The position numbers were made by a program, and so were the translations under genes. From contig NC_031502.1 of the NCBI RefSeq assembly GCF_000237925.1, positions 26,355,951 to 26,419,950 on the forward strand: 64,000 nucleotides of DNA, in the 5' to 3' direction. Below are positions 1 through 11,905 of this stretch, piece by piece (the first letter of the stretch is position 1; every line of letters begins with the position of its first letter). Under the pieces are notes generated by a model. That model was not told where the DNA came from. It was given only the letters and a program-made list of their open reading frames with translations, and ran no database searches. This stretch comes from Schistosoma mansoni. Taxonomy: Eukaryota > Platyhelminthes > Trematoda > Strigeidida > Schistosomatidae.

Positions 1-473
1 ACCAGATACATATGCGCCATACAAATCCCATCCGATTTGCTTGAGGGCTGTGATACTGCCCAGGTGCCCGAACTGAAGCAGGTGGTTTTCTTAGGGGACC
101 ACACCCGAAGCCTTTGACCTAAAGGTCTGATCCACAAGACAGTGGAGCATCGTGAGAAAATGCAGTCCCATGGTAGCCGTTGACCAGCAGCAGGTTCATT
201 CGCCATTCGTTCCATCAGGATACTGGAGCCCATGTGCACCATTGGTTTGGAATCAGGGTTTTCCAACTCCCCTAGGTGGACCCTCCGTGTCCACCAACCC
301 GGTTAAAGCGCCGGACATTCGCTTTTCGTCCTCTCACTTTCGTAAACAACACCCCCGCCACGAGAAGGCAGTGAGTAGGACTTCCCTGGCAGAGGCTATA
401 TATTCGCTGGCCATGTGAGAGCATTTCGAGAGGGAGAGTGGGCTCTCCCCACTCTCGGCCATACCAGGGCATT
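1..473. repeat. Unclassified, relatively GC-rich dispersed-type repeat
   Basis: This stretch is clearly more GC-rich than the DNA around it and ends abruptly where LINE-A 3' sequence begins at about 474. It has open frames on both strands (152-418 plus, 272-529 minus), neither of which I recognise. It looks like part of a mobile element continuing left of the window, but I cannot name the family. The short ORFs are not called as genes. Confidence 0.35.
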
Positions 474-985
474 TGGGGGCGAGTAAGTAATGCAGTTGTT
501 AGAAAACAGGTACTAGGTAAGGATGGCAAATCGATTGATGAAGTGGTGAAACTTCATCAGTTGAGATGGCTGGAATACGTGTTACGTATGTCCGACCACC
601 AACTGCCCTGACGTGCGATGTTTTATGGTGTAGGAGTCGGTCGGAAGAAAGCTAGGGGCTGCCAGACGAGAACGCGGCACAAGTCCATGAAGTCACTGAC
701 AAGTGGACTGAGCCATGTTGGTAGGTGTAGACTACCTGTTTGTCATCCGCGAGATGATAGCAACCGATGGTTAGAGACCTTAAATGACATGGCTCAAAAT
801 CTTTTGCAATGGGATATACTCCTTGAATGACATCTTCAAACCCTAATCTTTCGGATTACTGTCTATACTCTTACTACCTCTACCACTATGGGATTTGAAT
901 GGACAACTGCATCTGTGCTAATTTGGTATGGTAACTCGAACTGATATACGTACGTACGAAGTTCCAAGTTGTGACTGACTGGCTT
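474..985 (+). mobile_element. LINE-A 3'-end fragment, 5' truncated
   Basis: The block aligns with 50913-51540 and encodes the C-terminal tail of the LINE-A polyprotein, including HQLRWLEYVLRM at about 558-593 and DSNRWLETLNDMAQN at about 760-803. After the stop comes the family 3' UTR with GTACGTACGAAG and a GTGACTGACTGG tail near 985. No reverse transcriptase domain remains. It is a dead copy facing the tail of a minus-strand LINE-A that starts about 30 bp away. Confidence 0.7.
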
Positions 986-1012
986 CATCACAAAAAATTT
1001 TAACAGCTGCAA

Positions 1013-3560
1013 TCAGTTACGACATAGAACCTGTACGTATGTACATCGGTTCAATTTGTCATAACCCATTAGCACAGAGAGACGAAGTTGTCAGGCTAAA
1101 TCCCAAAATATTAGGGGTAGTAACAGTATCAATGGTAATAGGAAAGATTAGGCATCAAAGATACTACTCGAAAAGAAAATATAATTCAGTAAAATAAAAA
1201 CCCCAAAATAATTGTGAGGAATTTAGGGTCTCAGAATTTGGTGAAAGACAAAGAACGGATTTACCCACATCACTGGAAACGATTTTGAGCAATGCCATTC
1301 AAAGTCTGGAACCACCGGTTACGATAATCACGCGGACTCCAGAGGGGTGGTCTACATGTATTAAGATAACTAAGTCTAATTGTCTGTGACTTCATGAACT
1401 GATATCATGCTTTGGTTTGACCGCCGCTAATTTCCTCCCAACCTACTTCTAGACTACACAACATCGTACGTACGAGTATGGGGTAGTTAGACACACGTAA
1501 ACAAGTCCCAACCACCTCAGTTGGTGAAGAATTACTACCTCATCAATCGATTTCCCATCCTTACCTAATACTCTATTCCCAACTCAGGCATTCATTTCTT
1601 GGTGTTTCCAAAACACACGAGTAGTGCTTCGAAATAACCTATGATCGAATACTATCAACCTATGAATATCTTCTACTCTTAATGCCTATGTTGCATATCC
1701 ATAAAGCAGGTAGGAGCGAACTGCTGAGCAGTAAAACTGTTCTTCGGTTGGCGGACAGATAGCTTTCCTATGTCACAGGTGACGCAAGTTGGCAAAAGCA
1801 AATCGAGCCTTCTGAATCTTCCGAGATTTCGTCAAATGCCAGACTATCAGTACCGACGAGCCTTCCAAGATAAGTGTAGCGGTTGATGCACTCAACTACT
1901 TTACTCTCTACCATTAATTCAGGTGATGACGCAAGCCAAACCTGAAGTTACATTCTACATTTCGAGGGAAAGAACCGCATCCCAAACATGTTTGGATTAT
2001 TGCTTAAGGTGATCAGAAGACTGCATTTTGTCAGCGTCTTCACAAAATACAACTATATCATCTGCGTACTCTAAGTTAACAAGTGAATCTCTTGGTAGAA
2101 GATTAATCCCTCAAAAGTCAGACGACGGAAGTGCTATCTTTCAAAGTATGTCTATAGTAAAGTTAAATAAAAATGGAGAAAGTAGACAACCTTGACGGAC
2201 ACTATTTGAAGTAACCAGTGCCGATAACAGTTTGCTATAAGTTCTGGCTTAACCAGTAGTGTTCGAGTAGAGAGCCTGTACAAAGTTAATGTGCTTAACT
2301 GTTACGTCTTTCAATGACAGACACTGCCACAGAACCCCAAAATCAGTGGAGTCGGATGACGTAATAAAGGTCAAGGAACACAACTACAGCTGAACGTCGG
2401 AAAGTATGTCTATGTTCCGGAAACTGCCGAAGGGTGAATATTTGGTCTGTACATCCATGTCCAGGTCTGAAACCAGCCTGTTTTTCTCGGTTTGCCCATA
2501 ACAAGCTCTAGCACGACGTCGAACTATTATTGCAACAGACAGTCACTATTATCCGTTCTGTGAGCCACAACATCGTAAAATCCGCTTAAGTGCCTTTCAG
2601 TTTGGTTGAGTTTACTTACTTGAGCATTAAAATCACCTGCCACTATTGCTAAATTAGAACGTTTAGCTTTTGAGGGAGGTTGGATAGCTTTCCACAAAAT
2701 CCATCTTCAACTTCACCCGAGCTGCAATCAGTGGGAGGGTAGGTAGAGAAAACGAAAAGGTAACGGTGTGTGTCTCCATCTTCTCGGGTGCTTACTGTTC
2801 CGACTATCTATTGAAATCCGGTCTAGCAAATCCTGTCCTACTTTAAAACTTAATGCTACACCTGCACCAACGAAGCCCCGGAAGTAGCAGTGGGGTCTCC
2901 AGATGCTCAAAGAGTAACTGAAGAAGCCTGTTCTCCAATCCGACACAAGGTTTGAACATTAAAAGCTCCAACATGTAGTTTGGAGTGCAGTTTCAGGAAA
3001 CCAGTAATACGATTGCGTGAACTCAAATCATTAGCATTGGTGGCGCGTAGTGATAAAGATAAATAAGGGTTAGTTGTAGAGATGGAAGAATTATTGTGAG
3101 GTGAAGGAGGGATTCGATTGCCCACAAGGATGATCTCAAGAGCTGATAGAGGTATGAGGGCGGTTGTCACTTCCTGGTTGCTCACATTGTGGAAGGATAG
3201 TTCTTATTAAGGGACCTGAAAAGGAAACTGAGTTAGGGATTGTCTAAGCAACCTGGGAGCGTGACCGCAGACCAAAAGGGACAACTGCTTGAAGCCGGTC
3301 GTGCATGGTCTTTTTACGGAAGGTTTTTGATGCGACAGCTCCGTACTTCAAAAGGCCTTACCTCCGGAGACGGGAACCCGTGGGGTGACGTGTGGCATTT
3401 TTAGGGTCGACCTTTTCTAACCCTTTCCTTCTGTCATGAGAAGCCAGCACTGCCGCGCCGCAGATGCTGGTTGTCCGAGGGAGATACCTTACTCTTGTCG
3501 CGCCTCTCTACGGTCAGCAGTACAACTTCGCCCTCGGACCTTGAGCTACTGCTTCTAGTC
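1013..3560 (-). mobile_element. LINE-A non-LTR retrotransposon, internally deleted
   Basis: Read on the minus strand, the 3' tail starts at about 1013. A reverse transcriptase part lies at about 1900-2530, with the catalytic motif LEYADDIV near 2060 and QAGF near 2485. The apurinic-type endonuclease N-terminus follows at about 2590-3185, including LHVGAFNVQTLC, and then 5' UTR to at least 3520. The endonuclease and RT parts join near 2533 with the linker and RT N-terminus missing, and stops and frameshifts are scattered through it, so it is not functional. Part of its 5' half (2588 onward) belongs to inverted duplication A. LINE-A here means the schistosome family with an endonuclease, an RT and a TGAC-rich tail; I do not assign a formal clade. 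Confidence 0.75.
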
Positions 3561-5782
3561 TTGACGTCCTCCAACCAACCAAACTGGCATGGTAGGACCT
3601 AAAGGGACATGTGTTTCAGCCAATATAGCTCAGTTGAGTCGTTATAATACGCAAGTTTGACCACCACGCCACGACAGCAACTACGGTCGGGCATATTACA
3701 CGCATTCCAGCAAAAAAGACAGTCGCGTTACTGAACTAGAATCTTTGATTTAGAATTCATTTCAGTAAAACCATACCTTACAATTCCCACCATAAGGGCC
3801 GACAAGTTTTCCGTACAGATCATTACTGGGCTTTTTGAAAACAAATGGAGGATGAGAGCAGCAGAAATATTGACTAGTTTTAAGAGTATGAACTGCTCCT
3901 GACATTTTCAGTTAGTAAAGGAATAAACTCTTTCGTGAAATTAATGGTTGAAGTAAAGTTGGTGTTCACCAAATTACGTGCTTGATTACTGAATGGAACC
4001 AGATAGCCTATAGAGATACGTCAAAGTAATAAAACGACTTAGTAGGCAATTTCAGCATTATTTACTGCAATGGTGATACCATTAGGATAGTTTTTCCCTA
4101 CAAACGTTAGGAATGCTATTCCACCATCTCGATCTGTTATATTTAGTTGATGAAACTTAACATCCAGACCCTCGTTACTGGGCTTCTTCACAGCTTCCTG
4201 ACCAAGTCCAATACTACGAGCTACTAAATTATTAGTTGATAGATGGTCACCTGTTAGAAACACATCCCATTCTTCTGAGGGGCGGTATAATTTCAAAAGT
4301 TTCTCGACAACACTGAGTCCGATACCTTTATTTGATCTAGTTACGAATGCCCCGATAACCGAACTGATACTCAGTTGCGTCACAAATATATATGAAAACC
4401 GTTAAGAACAAAATGTTTGCCAGGAGTTATTCGGAAGTTGGAAAGCCTTCAGTACGATCCACTTTTTATTGCGTTGGGGAGTGTAAAGAAACCATAAGCG
4501 GGTAACTGTGTAACTCGCTAAACAAGCGACTGACATCTAGTTTAGAAGTGTTGTTCCTATTTTTCAACTTCATGACGTATTTACACTCAACTAGAAACAA
4601 GCAGTTGGTCAAGTGAACAGTCTCACTTGAGTCTAATATGAAGTGTTCAGAGATACAACATATACCTGTGGCACATAATTGTCCTACGTTGTCGCTGACT
4701 GACTGACTGGCACATAATTGCAGATTTCTGACTGGCAACCCCTGCTATGCGACTTGACGTAGAGTTCAAACATGAGATTTTGAGCAACATTTCGGGGGAA
4801 AGGAGATAAAATTTTGTAACCTCAAACCATTGTCATTGGTTGCACATGCAGGAAAAGACGAGAGATTGGTAACAGAAACAGAAAATTTGCAAAACGAAAT
4901 AGATTGACAATGAATAGAATGGTGCTCGTAGTCTGCTGGTGATCGGAACTTTACGGACGCTCAGATGGTGGATGGACATCTCCTTGTGTTAAATCTGACA
5001 AAAGGACTGGACATTAATAATTTTATTGGATCGGGAATGTGGCATTAGACCCCAAAAGACAACTGCTTGAGCTTGGTCACAAGGGGATTTCTGGGGAAGT
5101 TTGTTTCCAGTATTTTAATGCAGCCTTAACAACTCTTACTCCCTATCTCCAGAACTAGGTAAGGTTGCATGATATTTCTGAGGCCGTCTTCTCAGTTCCC
5201 TCTTCTGAAAGTGGAAAAGTATTGTCGTCACAGGTGTTCTGTGGATAAAAATGATTGTTGGTGCACCTGGATACAGTTAGCAGCATGACTCCGTGGACTC
5301 GAGGTTATCTCCAATTTCTATACTATTTAATCAACTCCCTAGGATAATAGGACTTCAAATAACAAGTGATTCAGTTGAAATACCTTGACTTGTTTGCAGG
5401 GTCAAGCTGGTATTTACATTTCTGACAGGTACTTTTCTATTTCGTAGCTGATATCAATCAATATTTAGATTAAATTATATGATAGTAGATGGATATGAAG
5501 ACTAAAATTTATCGTGAAAATATTAAAATACGATCATTTAAAAGTAACAATATAACTTTATATCAGCTCTTACCAGCATGTCAACGATGAGAGAATGTTC
5601 TCTTGAATAAAAAGTTCTAACAATGGATCGGACTAGTTTTATCAGACATAAGGGTACTTTAGTTGAATCTTTCTGATTCGATGTAGCGTCAGCTGTTTGG
5701 CGAACGGAACTGGATGACGGAAGTCTTACTGCAGCAGGCGATGAGTCTGGGACTATGTTTTTAGCACCATTAGGAGTTGGGA
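2588..5782. repeat. Inverted duplication A, left arm (partner 35338-38532)
   Basis: Every open frame here recurs reverse-complemented at 35338-38532 with a constant coordinate sum of 41120, so there is essentially no net indel over 3195 bp. Only isolated base differences were noticed, for example near 3390 and 3511. The inner edge lies inside a TFIIE-alpha-like exon that continues intact on this side. The outer edge lies inside LINE-A. This arm is probably the source copy because the exon retains its start codon here. Confidence 0.93.
3899..4383 (-). pseudogene. Carbonyl reductase-like (short-chain dehydrogenase) pseudogene, left copy
   Basis: The minus frame 4383-4039 reads like the N-terminal half of an SDR carbonyl reductase: a damaged cofactor motif VTRSNKGIGLSVVEKL (TGxxxGxG expected), EEWDVFLT, GLGQEAVKK, GLDVKFHQLNITD, and NYPNGITIAVNNAEIAY where NNAG is expected. 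A stop follows at once. Further on, in another frame at about 3982-3899, comes NTNFTSTINFTKEFIPLLTENV, the next conserved block of the same family. The active-site Ser and YxxxK segment was not found. The lost glycines, the stop and the frame change show that it is dead. The absence of introns suggests a processed pseudogene, but a decayed exon is possible. Confidence 0.72.
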
Positions 5783-5807
5783 CAGAAGAGTTGATGGCTG
5801 TTGACAT
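5574..5807 (-). CDS. GTF2E1: TFIIE alpha subunit, first coding exon (partial gene)
   Basis: This open exon has 78 codons from the ATG at 5807 to a GTAAG splice donor at 5573. After a Ser/Pro/Thr-rich leader of about 48 residues it reads KVPLCLIKLVRSIVRTFYSR followed by EHSLIVDML. This matches the start of the TFIIE-alpha winged-helix domain (human [29 protein letters not shown], recalled from memory). TFIIE-alpha recruits and regulates TFIIH at RNA polymerase II promoters. The reading frame continues past the donor only into intron. Later exons (rest of the winged helix, zinc ribbon) are not visible and should lie left of position 1. A possible acceptor just upstream of the ATG suggests a noncoding 5' exon. 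The exon straddles the inner edge of duplication A, so most of it also exists at 35338-35546 without its start. Confidence 0.7.
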
Positions 5808-7941
5808 TTACAGCAATCCTGTGTAAAATCAAGGAATTCTGAGGCATAAGAACAGATTAGGTATCCTGTAAACATCACAATATTTTGTTATTGGATCTTC
5901 ATAAAACTATTTAGAGATAAGATATTCGAGGCTTGGTTTTATGAACGAAAAAAGTTATAGGGATAGGTGGATTGTTTTTATATTTTTCAGTACGAATCCA
6001 ATGCTTGCTTGTCATAATAGAATAGTATCACTGAGGAATTTTCACGTTTTCCCGCACAAACGATGAAAGTGAAAAAATATCAAACAGGTTTTGCTACCAA
6101 AAAATAACAGTTGGGAAGGGACAATGACGTCGCAATATAAACGGATAGCGATAGCTGCTTAGAAATACGATCGTTTCGACACTTACGGAGTTCCTTGTTC
6201 CCTATTATAACCAGCTTTACGCTAACTACTACATAAGATTTACCTGGCATTTCCGACCCATATTTAAGATTTTAAAGTCTATTCCGCATCTTTTCGGTAT
6301 ATCCGGTAACACACATCTCAAATATTGATGCCTTTTCAAAATCACTAACACAACATAACCAGGATTTCAGGGTCCTAATCAGGATTTTTTATAAACATCA
6401 AAACCAAGGTTTGATAACACGTAAGTATAAGTATTGTATTAGCAAAAACTCGTCTTTTTTGTTAACGAACACAATGTAAAGTCGCATCAGATTATTATTC
6501 ACTAACGCATCACAGCACCCTGAACATGGTCCTGGAAATCAAACAACGCAACGGTCTCAAGGGTTATCTTAAGACTGAAATCAATCAGAACACTGAAATA
6601 GTGATGAGGACTACAGAAAACAAGGACCGAGAAGGGAATTCTTACTTGAGATCTTTACAACACAATTGTCCAATTCCAGAGCTTGTCTCGTGTGCGAATG
6701 AAATAGATAACATAGCTTTCAAACCACATTTATTAAGAAAAAGTTGTCTACACCAAATCCTAACTCTGACATTCGACTACACATAGTGATTAGGGCAATT
6801 ACCACCTGTTGACGATAACATTAGTTCTAATACTGCTTACAAATTTGTCCGTTTTGTCTATCCACTGAGAAAATAGAAAAAGTAACAACCAATCCTAGAG
6901 TGATTTCTTAAGTATACTGCGTAATCTTTAACTTTCAATATTAGCAACTGATATCTTTATTACAGTAACTTCATTTCGTATGAAAACTTCTTATCAATCG
7001 CATCGACACAGCGCAGCCAATTCTGACTGACCGTTTCAAAATCGACTCTATCCGGTTCCCTCTACACATCTGTTCAGTGTACGACTCTGAAGACGGATAG
7101 TTAATGATAACCTTTGACTACTGTTAGTCACCTTTAATTACAAAGGATACCTTATACATATGAAAAACAAAAACGCCCCTTATTTGGTCTGAGTAAAATC
7201 ACAAAATCTTAACAAACACACAAGACATATAGAATTATTTGAAACTTGGGACACGCACTGTGTGAATAATTATTAAATACCAGGGTAAACATCAGCACTG
7301 CGATCCGTCTTAACCCGTGGCAATTAGTGTAGCCAAAAGGTACTATGTGAACTAAAACAACATGTAGAGTAGCGTGAATGACTAGGTCTGGAAAAGAGAA
7401 GAACAAAAGTAAAGGTGAGTCGACGACCCAGCAAAAGTACATAATGTCTTACATTGAATAACGAAAGCAATCAACAACAATCAGCAATAAAAAAAGCATC
7501 AAGTTAAGACTATTTTGGAATCGAGATTAGGAGATAGTAAACTCGCTGTTTGGCCAAACTTCCACAATTACCGCGCAAAGGGAAGCCAATTCAAGCCGAG
7601 AGTGCAACGCACCGGTTTAAAGCTGCCACTGGTACTATGACTAAATTAACAAGCGAATAAGTGTATGGTTTTGGACGTTTATAGATTGAAGAGATGTTTC
7701 ACACGACTGAAACATCCACGTTGCATTTAAGTATAGAACCAGATACATAGAAATATAGAAATCAAAAAAGGCGTTTCAGTGGTGAGCCAAGTAGTTGTGT
7801 AAATGCAGACATTTGACACAAATCCGGCCTTTAGACGTTTTTTCACCACGAAAAATTACCATGATATAATTTTGACAAGGTTTTGGGATTTCAGGATATC
7901 CTTTGCATTAAACCGAACATGTCACTGATGTTCTTGAAGGT
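5808..7941. other. No gene recognised between TFIIE exon and inverted arm BC
   Basis: AT-rich single-copy-looking DNA. Small open frames such as 6526-6786 plus and 7209-7442 minus show no family motif, no convincing splice context and no second copy in the window. It may hold the upstream region of the minus-strand TFIIE gene, but I see no recognisable promoter element. Confidence 0.5.
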
Positions 7942-8360
7942 ATTTTTAGGGGATTCAGTTTGGTTTAGCATTTCTGAAATCGAACAATTATAGCTCTTGA
8001 TACAAACTCCGTGAGACTTTCTGTAACACTCATTAAATAGGTTTTTACTAGTGCCTGTATGAAAATGCATGCGCACTATGGAGGCACAAGCTACTCCACT
8101 TCTTGTAGCAGATGAGTTTTTGGGCTCAGGACGAATATATGTGGATGTGTCGTCTGAGATGATGGTATCTAGGTTACGATTCACACTTTATATATCTTAA
8201 GCCTCAAGAGAAGTAAGAAATGCCACTTTGAAGTTTGTCCAGTGACTATCATTATGATTGTTGTTACTGCATAGTCTACGTTAATTGGACAGTACTGCAA
8301 AATTTATTTGCGTATGCTTATAAGGAGCAACAACCATCAGTTTCGCAAACTCTGATTACT

Positions 8361-8680
8361 TTAATGGGTTTCGCTTATATCAGGTTCCGCCAGGTTATAT
8401 CTCATCTCCCCAACAATTTGACTGGTCCTGCCAGTCTGCTTCATTGTGAGGACTTTCCATATGCCTATGCTAATTGTTGCTCTGATTTTTAGAAGGGGCA
8501 TCGGCCTCGTGACTTCCGAAGGATCTTGGCTTTTATCATAAGGCATTATAACTCTTCTAAATGAAAACCCTTGAACTCCTTGAGCAGAATTTAAATAATT
8601 AAAGTGGGTTTTTCTGGCTGGCGTTTGCTTTAGAAAAGTTCTTTTTCACGGATTGGGATTACTAACCCTCGACAGACTCA
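8361..8680 (-). mobile_element. SR2/RTE-like LINE, 5' end fragment (left copy)
   Basis: On the minus strand the 5' UTR leads into a frame with DPSEVTRPMPLLK and then IGIWKVLTMKQTGRTSQIV, ending LAEPDISETH at 8361. This matches the start of the SR2-like endonuclease seen in the fuller copy at 59140-63097. Only the extreme 5' end of the LINE is present. The identical piece is at 53505-53821 in the right arm. Confidence 0.75.
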
Positions 8681-8766
8681 AGGCTGAGTTGGTTTATCAT
8701 TACAAGAATTAATAAACCAATCAATCATCTACGAAGTTATAAATATTTGTAAATATATATTTTATG

Positions 8767-8815
8767 AAGGTTGATAAGATAGTTATGTATATATATAAAG
8801 AGAGAGAGAGAGGTA
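8767..8815. repeat. (AT)n/(AG)n microsatellite
   Basis: A short TATATA run is followed by about eight AG units. The mirror TC-rich run lies near 53370-53395 in the right arm, so it predates the duplication. Confidence 0.8.
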
Positions 8816-9505
8816 TCTACTTCGTCAATAAACAAACTTTAAAACCTGGAAGTAGATTTTGAACTTGTTTTCATCAGGATTTATCAATTGTGGGTTGTTT
8901 CTTTATTTTAAGTTTTTTAATGTAATCGCGATTGGTTTTCGGCTGGGTCTACGATAATTTGAGAATCTTTTAATACTAAAAAGACTAATGGGAACTTGAC
9001 AGACCGGACGTTTAAGAAAAACACTTCGACGTTAGTAATCCACACGCCAATTGGTGAAGGGACTTCTTAGAACAACTTTATCTTTCGAACAGATAACCAA
9101 AACTTCGTTCACAAAGTAAGACCCAGTGATGTTGGGATGCTTAACACAACTGTCAAACTGTAATTAAAAACAACTGATCAAATAACAGTATAGGTAATTA
9201 CTGAAATATAGTTTGGAAAAGTGCTATCGAGATTATTCTCTAAGAAAAAGAAATAACATGTAATTACAAAAAATTAGGCAGTCTGAGTTCTCCTTAGCAG
9301 TTCATACTGGTGAATTGGTAATATGTTGCTCGGTTCGACGATTTCGTCTCAGGCGCTCCCCGTAATTTGAGTAGATTTTTTTATAAATTGCATGAAATTT
9401 ATGCACAATGTTAGACACTTTTCTTGTTGAAAATGTCCAGTGAGTAAACGATAATATGTAAATTTAGATTACAATTCTAATTTCTAACATTTTTGAATCC
9501 CCAAG

Positions 9506-9753
9506 ATGACAGAAATACCTCGAACAGAACAACTTGAATCGACCCATAATGTTTCTTACGATAAACACATTCAGTCAACTAATGGTGAAGATGATGTATT
9601 CGAGCCTCCGTCACCGATCCACATAACGGTGAAGGCTGAGGGGACAGTCTCTGATAAATCAAGTTCCAATACACTGAATTCTATTGATTTAAACGATTTG
9701 GATGGGTCTGTAGCTTTGGATTACGTCTATCATATTAACTGTCAGCATCCAAG
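9506..9753 (+). pseudogene. Orphan copy of an ABHD4/5 internal exon
   Basis: This is the reverse-complement copy of the ABHD exon at 52420-52667. The translated frames of the two copies are identical, with acceptor CCCCAAG before it and donor AAG-GTACC after it. It encodes TEIPRTEQL, an acidic Ser-rich stretch, then SVALDYVYHINCQHP, the counterpart of the VTEYIYHCNVQTP block of ABHD5. None of the other ABHD exons lies near it, and it sits about 3.7 kb upstream of the TFIIE start in opposite orientation. It was carried along in inverted duplication BC and cannot make the protein alone. Its splice signals are intact, so it could act as a cryptic exon in any transcript crossing the region. Confidence 0.78.
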
Positions 9754-10912
9754 GTACCATTGTCTTAAATTACATCTATTGGTTTTTTAACTGAACTAAA
9801 CTGTCCACTATCTGATTAATGTTATTTCGCATAAATAGGTTCGTGTTATTCAGGAGTAAAGGCATGGTAACTTTTCTGAAGCTTTCTCAGAGGCTTTTCC
9901 TAAATGTTTTATTACATCAGGATCAGTGGTCTTATGTGGACAATACAAACCAATTTGTCCTGTCAAATGTATGGGCAATTTTCTCTGAATTTCGCAGTAA
10001 AATAACACGATGTTCTTTACCTAGTTAAATTTTTGGTTTATTTAGCAAGAGTAATTAATTTTGAAACAAGTGTATTGTAGCCTTTCGCACTTTTTTGTAG
10101 TGAATAGTTTCTTCGATCTATGACGACTGATTCTCTCAATCCGCGTAATCGCATATGTATGTTTTTGAGTATCCTACACGTTGGCATTCTCTTCTCGAAT
10201 TAATTTACTGTTCGTGACTGTCTTGACTCTGTTTACTTATGAGCTTCCCAGTGCATGTGAGCACCTACAACATTCTAGTTAACATCGATGAATGAAAATC
10301 TATATCCTGTTTGTTTTAAAGGTAATTATGAGTGAATATAAGGGTGGAAATCCTATTCAAACGATATCGTTTTTCTTCCATGATTAGGCGTACGATGAAT
10401 ATGTAGGAAGTCACGAGTCGTGACCTTATTTTCTATAAATGAACAATTATTAACAGTTTGGGATGTGATTGAGCGAATTTTAAAACGTTTTAATACACTA
10501 ACCATCAGTCACACCAATGAATGAAAGTAGGCGCCATGTTATAACATGAAAGTCATCATAGTGAAACGTGATATATCTGTACGTTATTCTTATTTTAACT
10601 AATATCTGGGCAATAACAGTTGAATTTCGCTTGTAGATATATGCTAACTATACAAACAGTTCACAGTATGTAACAAATTTTTATGGTCATATTTTGTTGA
10701 TTTCATAAGTAGCCTAGCATACGGTCCTCATGGTCAATGTTTAGATGATGATCTATATGCTGTTACCACAAACACTGCATCTGTTTTTTACTCGTTCTTG
10801 TTGTAAGTAACCTTTTATTTATAGTTTTTATGTATTATTCTGTAAAAACACTTGCGTAACATTGCTTTCTGGATTTTCCGTTCGATTGATTGTCTTTCGA
10901 CGTTACTGAGAT

Positions 10913-11878
10913 CACATTTAATAATAATAATATATTTTTGCAATAGCAGGTACACGCCATTTTTACAGGCATGATCTACAATTTACAACATATACTGGTT
11001 CACAGTATGCATTCCAAGCAAGGTTGTTTAGTAATTATAATCTATAAAAGTTGATAGCAGTTCATTCGTTCAGATATAATGTGTTTTCATAAGAATAGTT
11101 TCCAAAGGGGCATGGCGTCCACGTTACATACCAGATCCAATCTCGACAAAAAGTGTATTAGGGTTTCGGTCGTGCCAAGTATTTATGTAATGCAGCTTTT
11201 TAAGTTTATAGTTGTTATAAAGTAGGCTTGTGGAGCGCCTGGTTCGAACTATGACCTTGGGAAAGCGCGTTCGTCGAGCTTGTTCCAGATGTCAGAAGTT
11301 ACATAGCTTCACCTTCAGAGCAAGATTCTGAAGAGAAAAAAAAGAAAAAGAAACCGAGGAGCAGCAAGGCATTTGGATATGAACGATAACCAATGCTTAA
11401 CATTTATTAGTGGAACAAATGGAGGTATGATAAATTATTAGATTAAATTGATACTAGATCGTGTTGCAAGAGTGAAGTGTGATAAGGGGCTTCAGAGGAG
11501 AGAGTGCAGTAATAAAGAACAATGAGTTGTGATATTTATCAAGGTGGAGTAGGTTCCAATGAAGGAGGGAAGTCAAGGTTGGAATGAGGAAGAACAGAGA
11601 GTGCATATAGAGAGTAGAGTGTTGAGTAAAATAACAACCATATCCTTCACAGTCTGTTTTTTTTCATCATCCGATGCCTGCCACACAGTTTTCATGTAAA
11701 AGTCCGAGTTAGCATGTTAAAGGTTGTCTTAGTAGAATAGTCAATCCAGCACAAAAATTAGAAACACGAGTCTGAATGGTGAGTGTGGGAGAACAACCTC
11801 AATATCACAGATTGATTGACTTGTTCTCATCCATTAAGAGCCTGATACAAACAAAATGTTCTGCCCCACAAACACATT
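10913..11878. mobile_element. 954-bp retroposon-like insertion, left arm only
   Basis: Sequence 10919-11872 has no counterpart in the right arm and is bracketed by CACATT at 10913-10918 and 11873-11878; the right arm has a single CACATT site (reverse strand, 49868-49873). It starts with an (AAT)n run, which would be the tail if the element is on the minus strand. It has no long open frame. The family is not recognised; a 5'-truncated LINE or SINE-like retroposon is the simplest reading. Confidence 0.65.
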
Positions 11879-11905
11879 GTGTCCTATGAATTATCGTTAT
11901 CTCTA

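Noticed and set aside
4466-4738. 90-codon frame conserved at 36382-36654
   Set aside because: It is conserved only because it lies in duplication A; no family motif, and the opposite strand is equally conserved.
7942-8184. Frame shared with 53998-54276
   Set aside because: Repeated only through duplication BC; no domain seen and no start or splice context that favours coding.
9819-10028. 69-codon frame after the orphan ABHD exon, also at 52145-52354
   Set aside because: It lies in the intron downstream of a donor that fits the next ABHD exon perfectly, so it is not needed for the gene and shows no homology.
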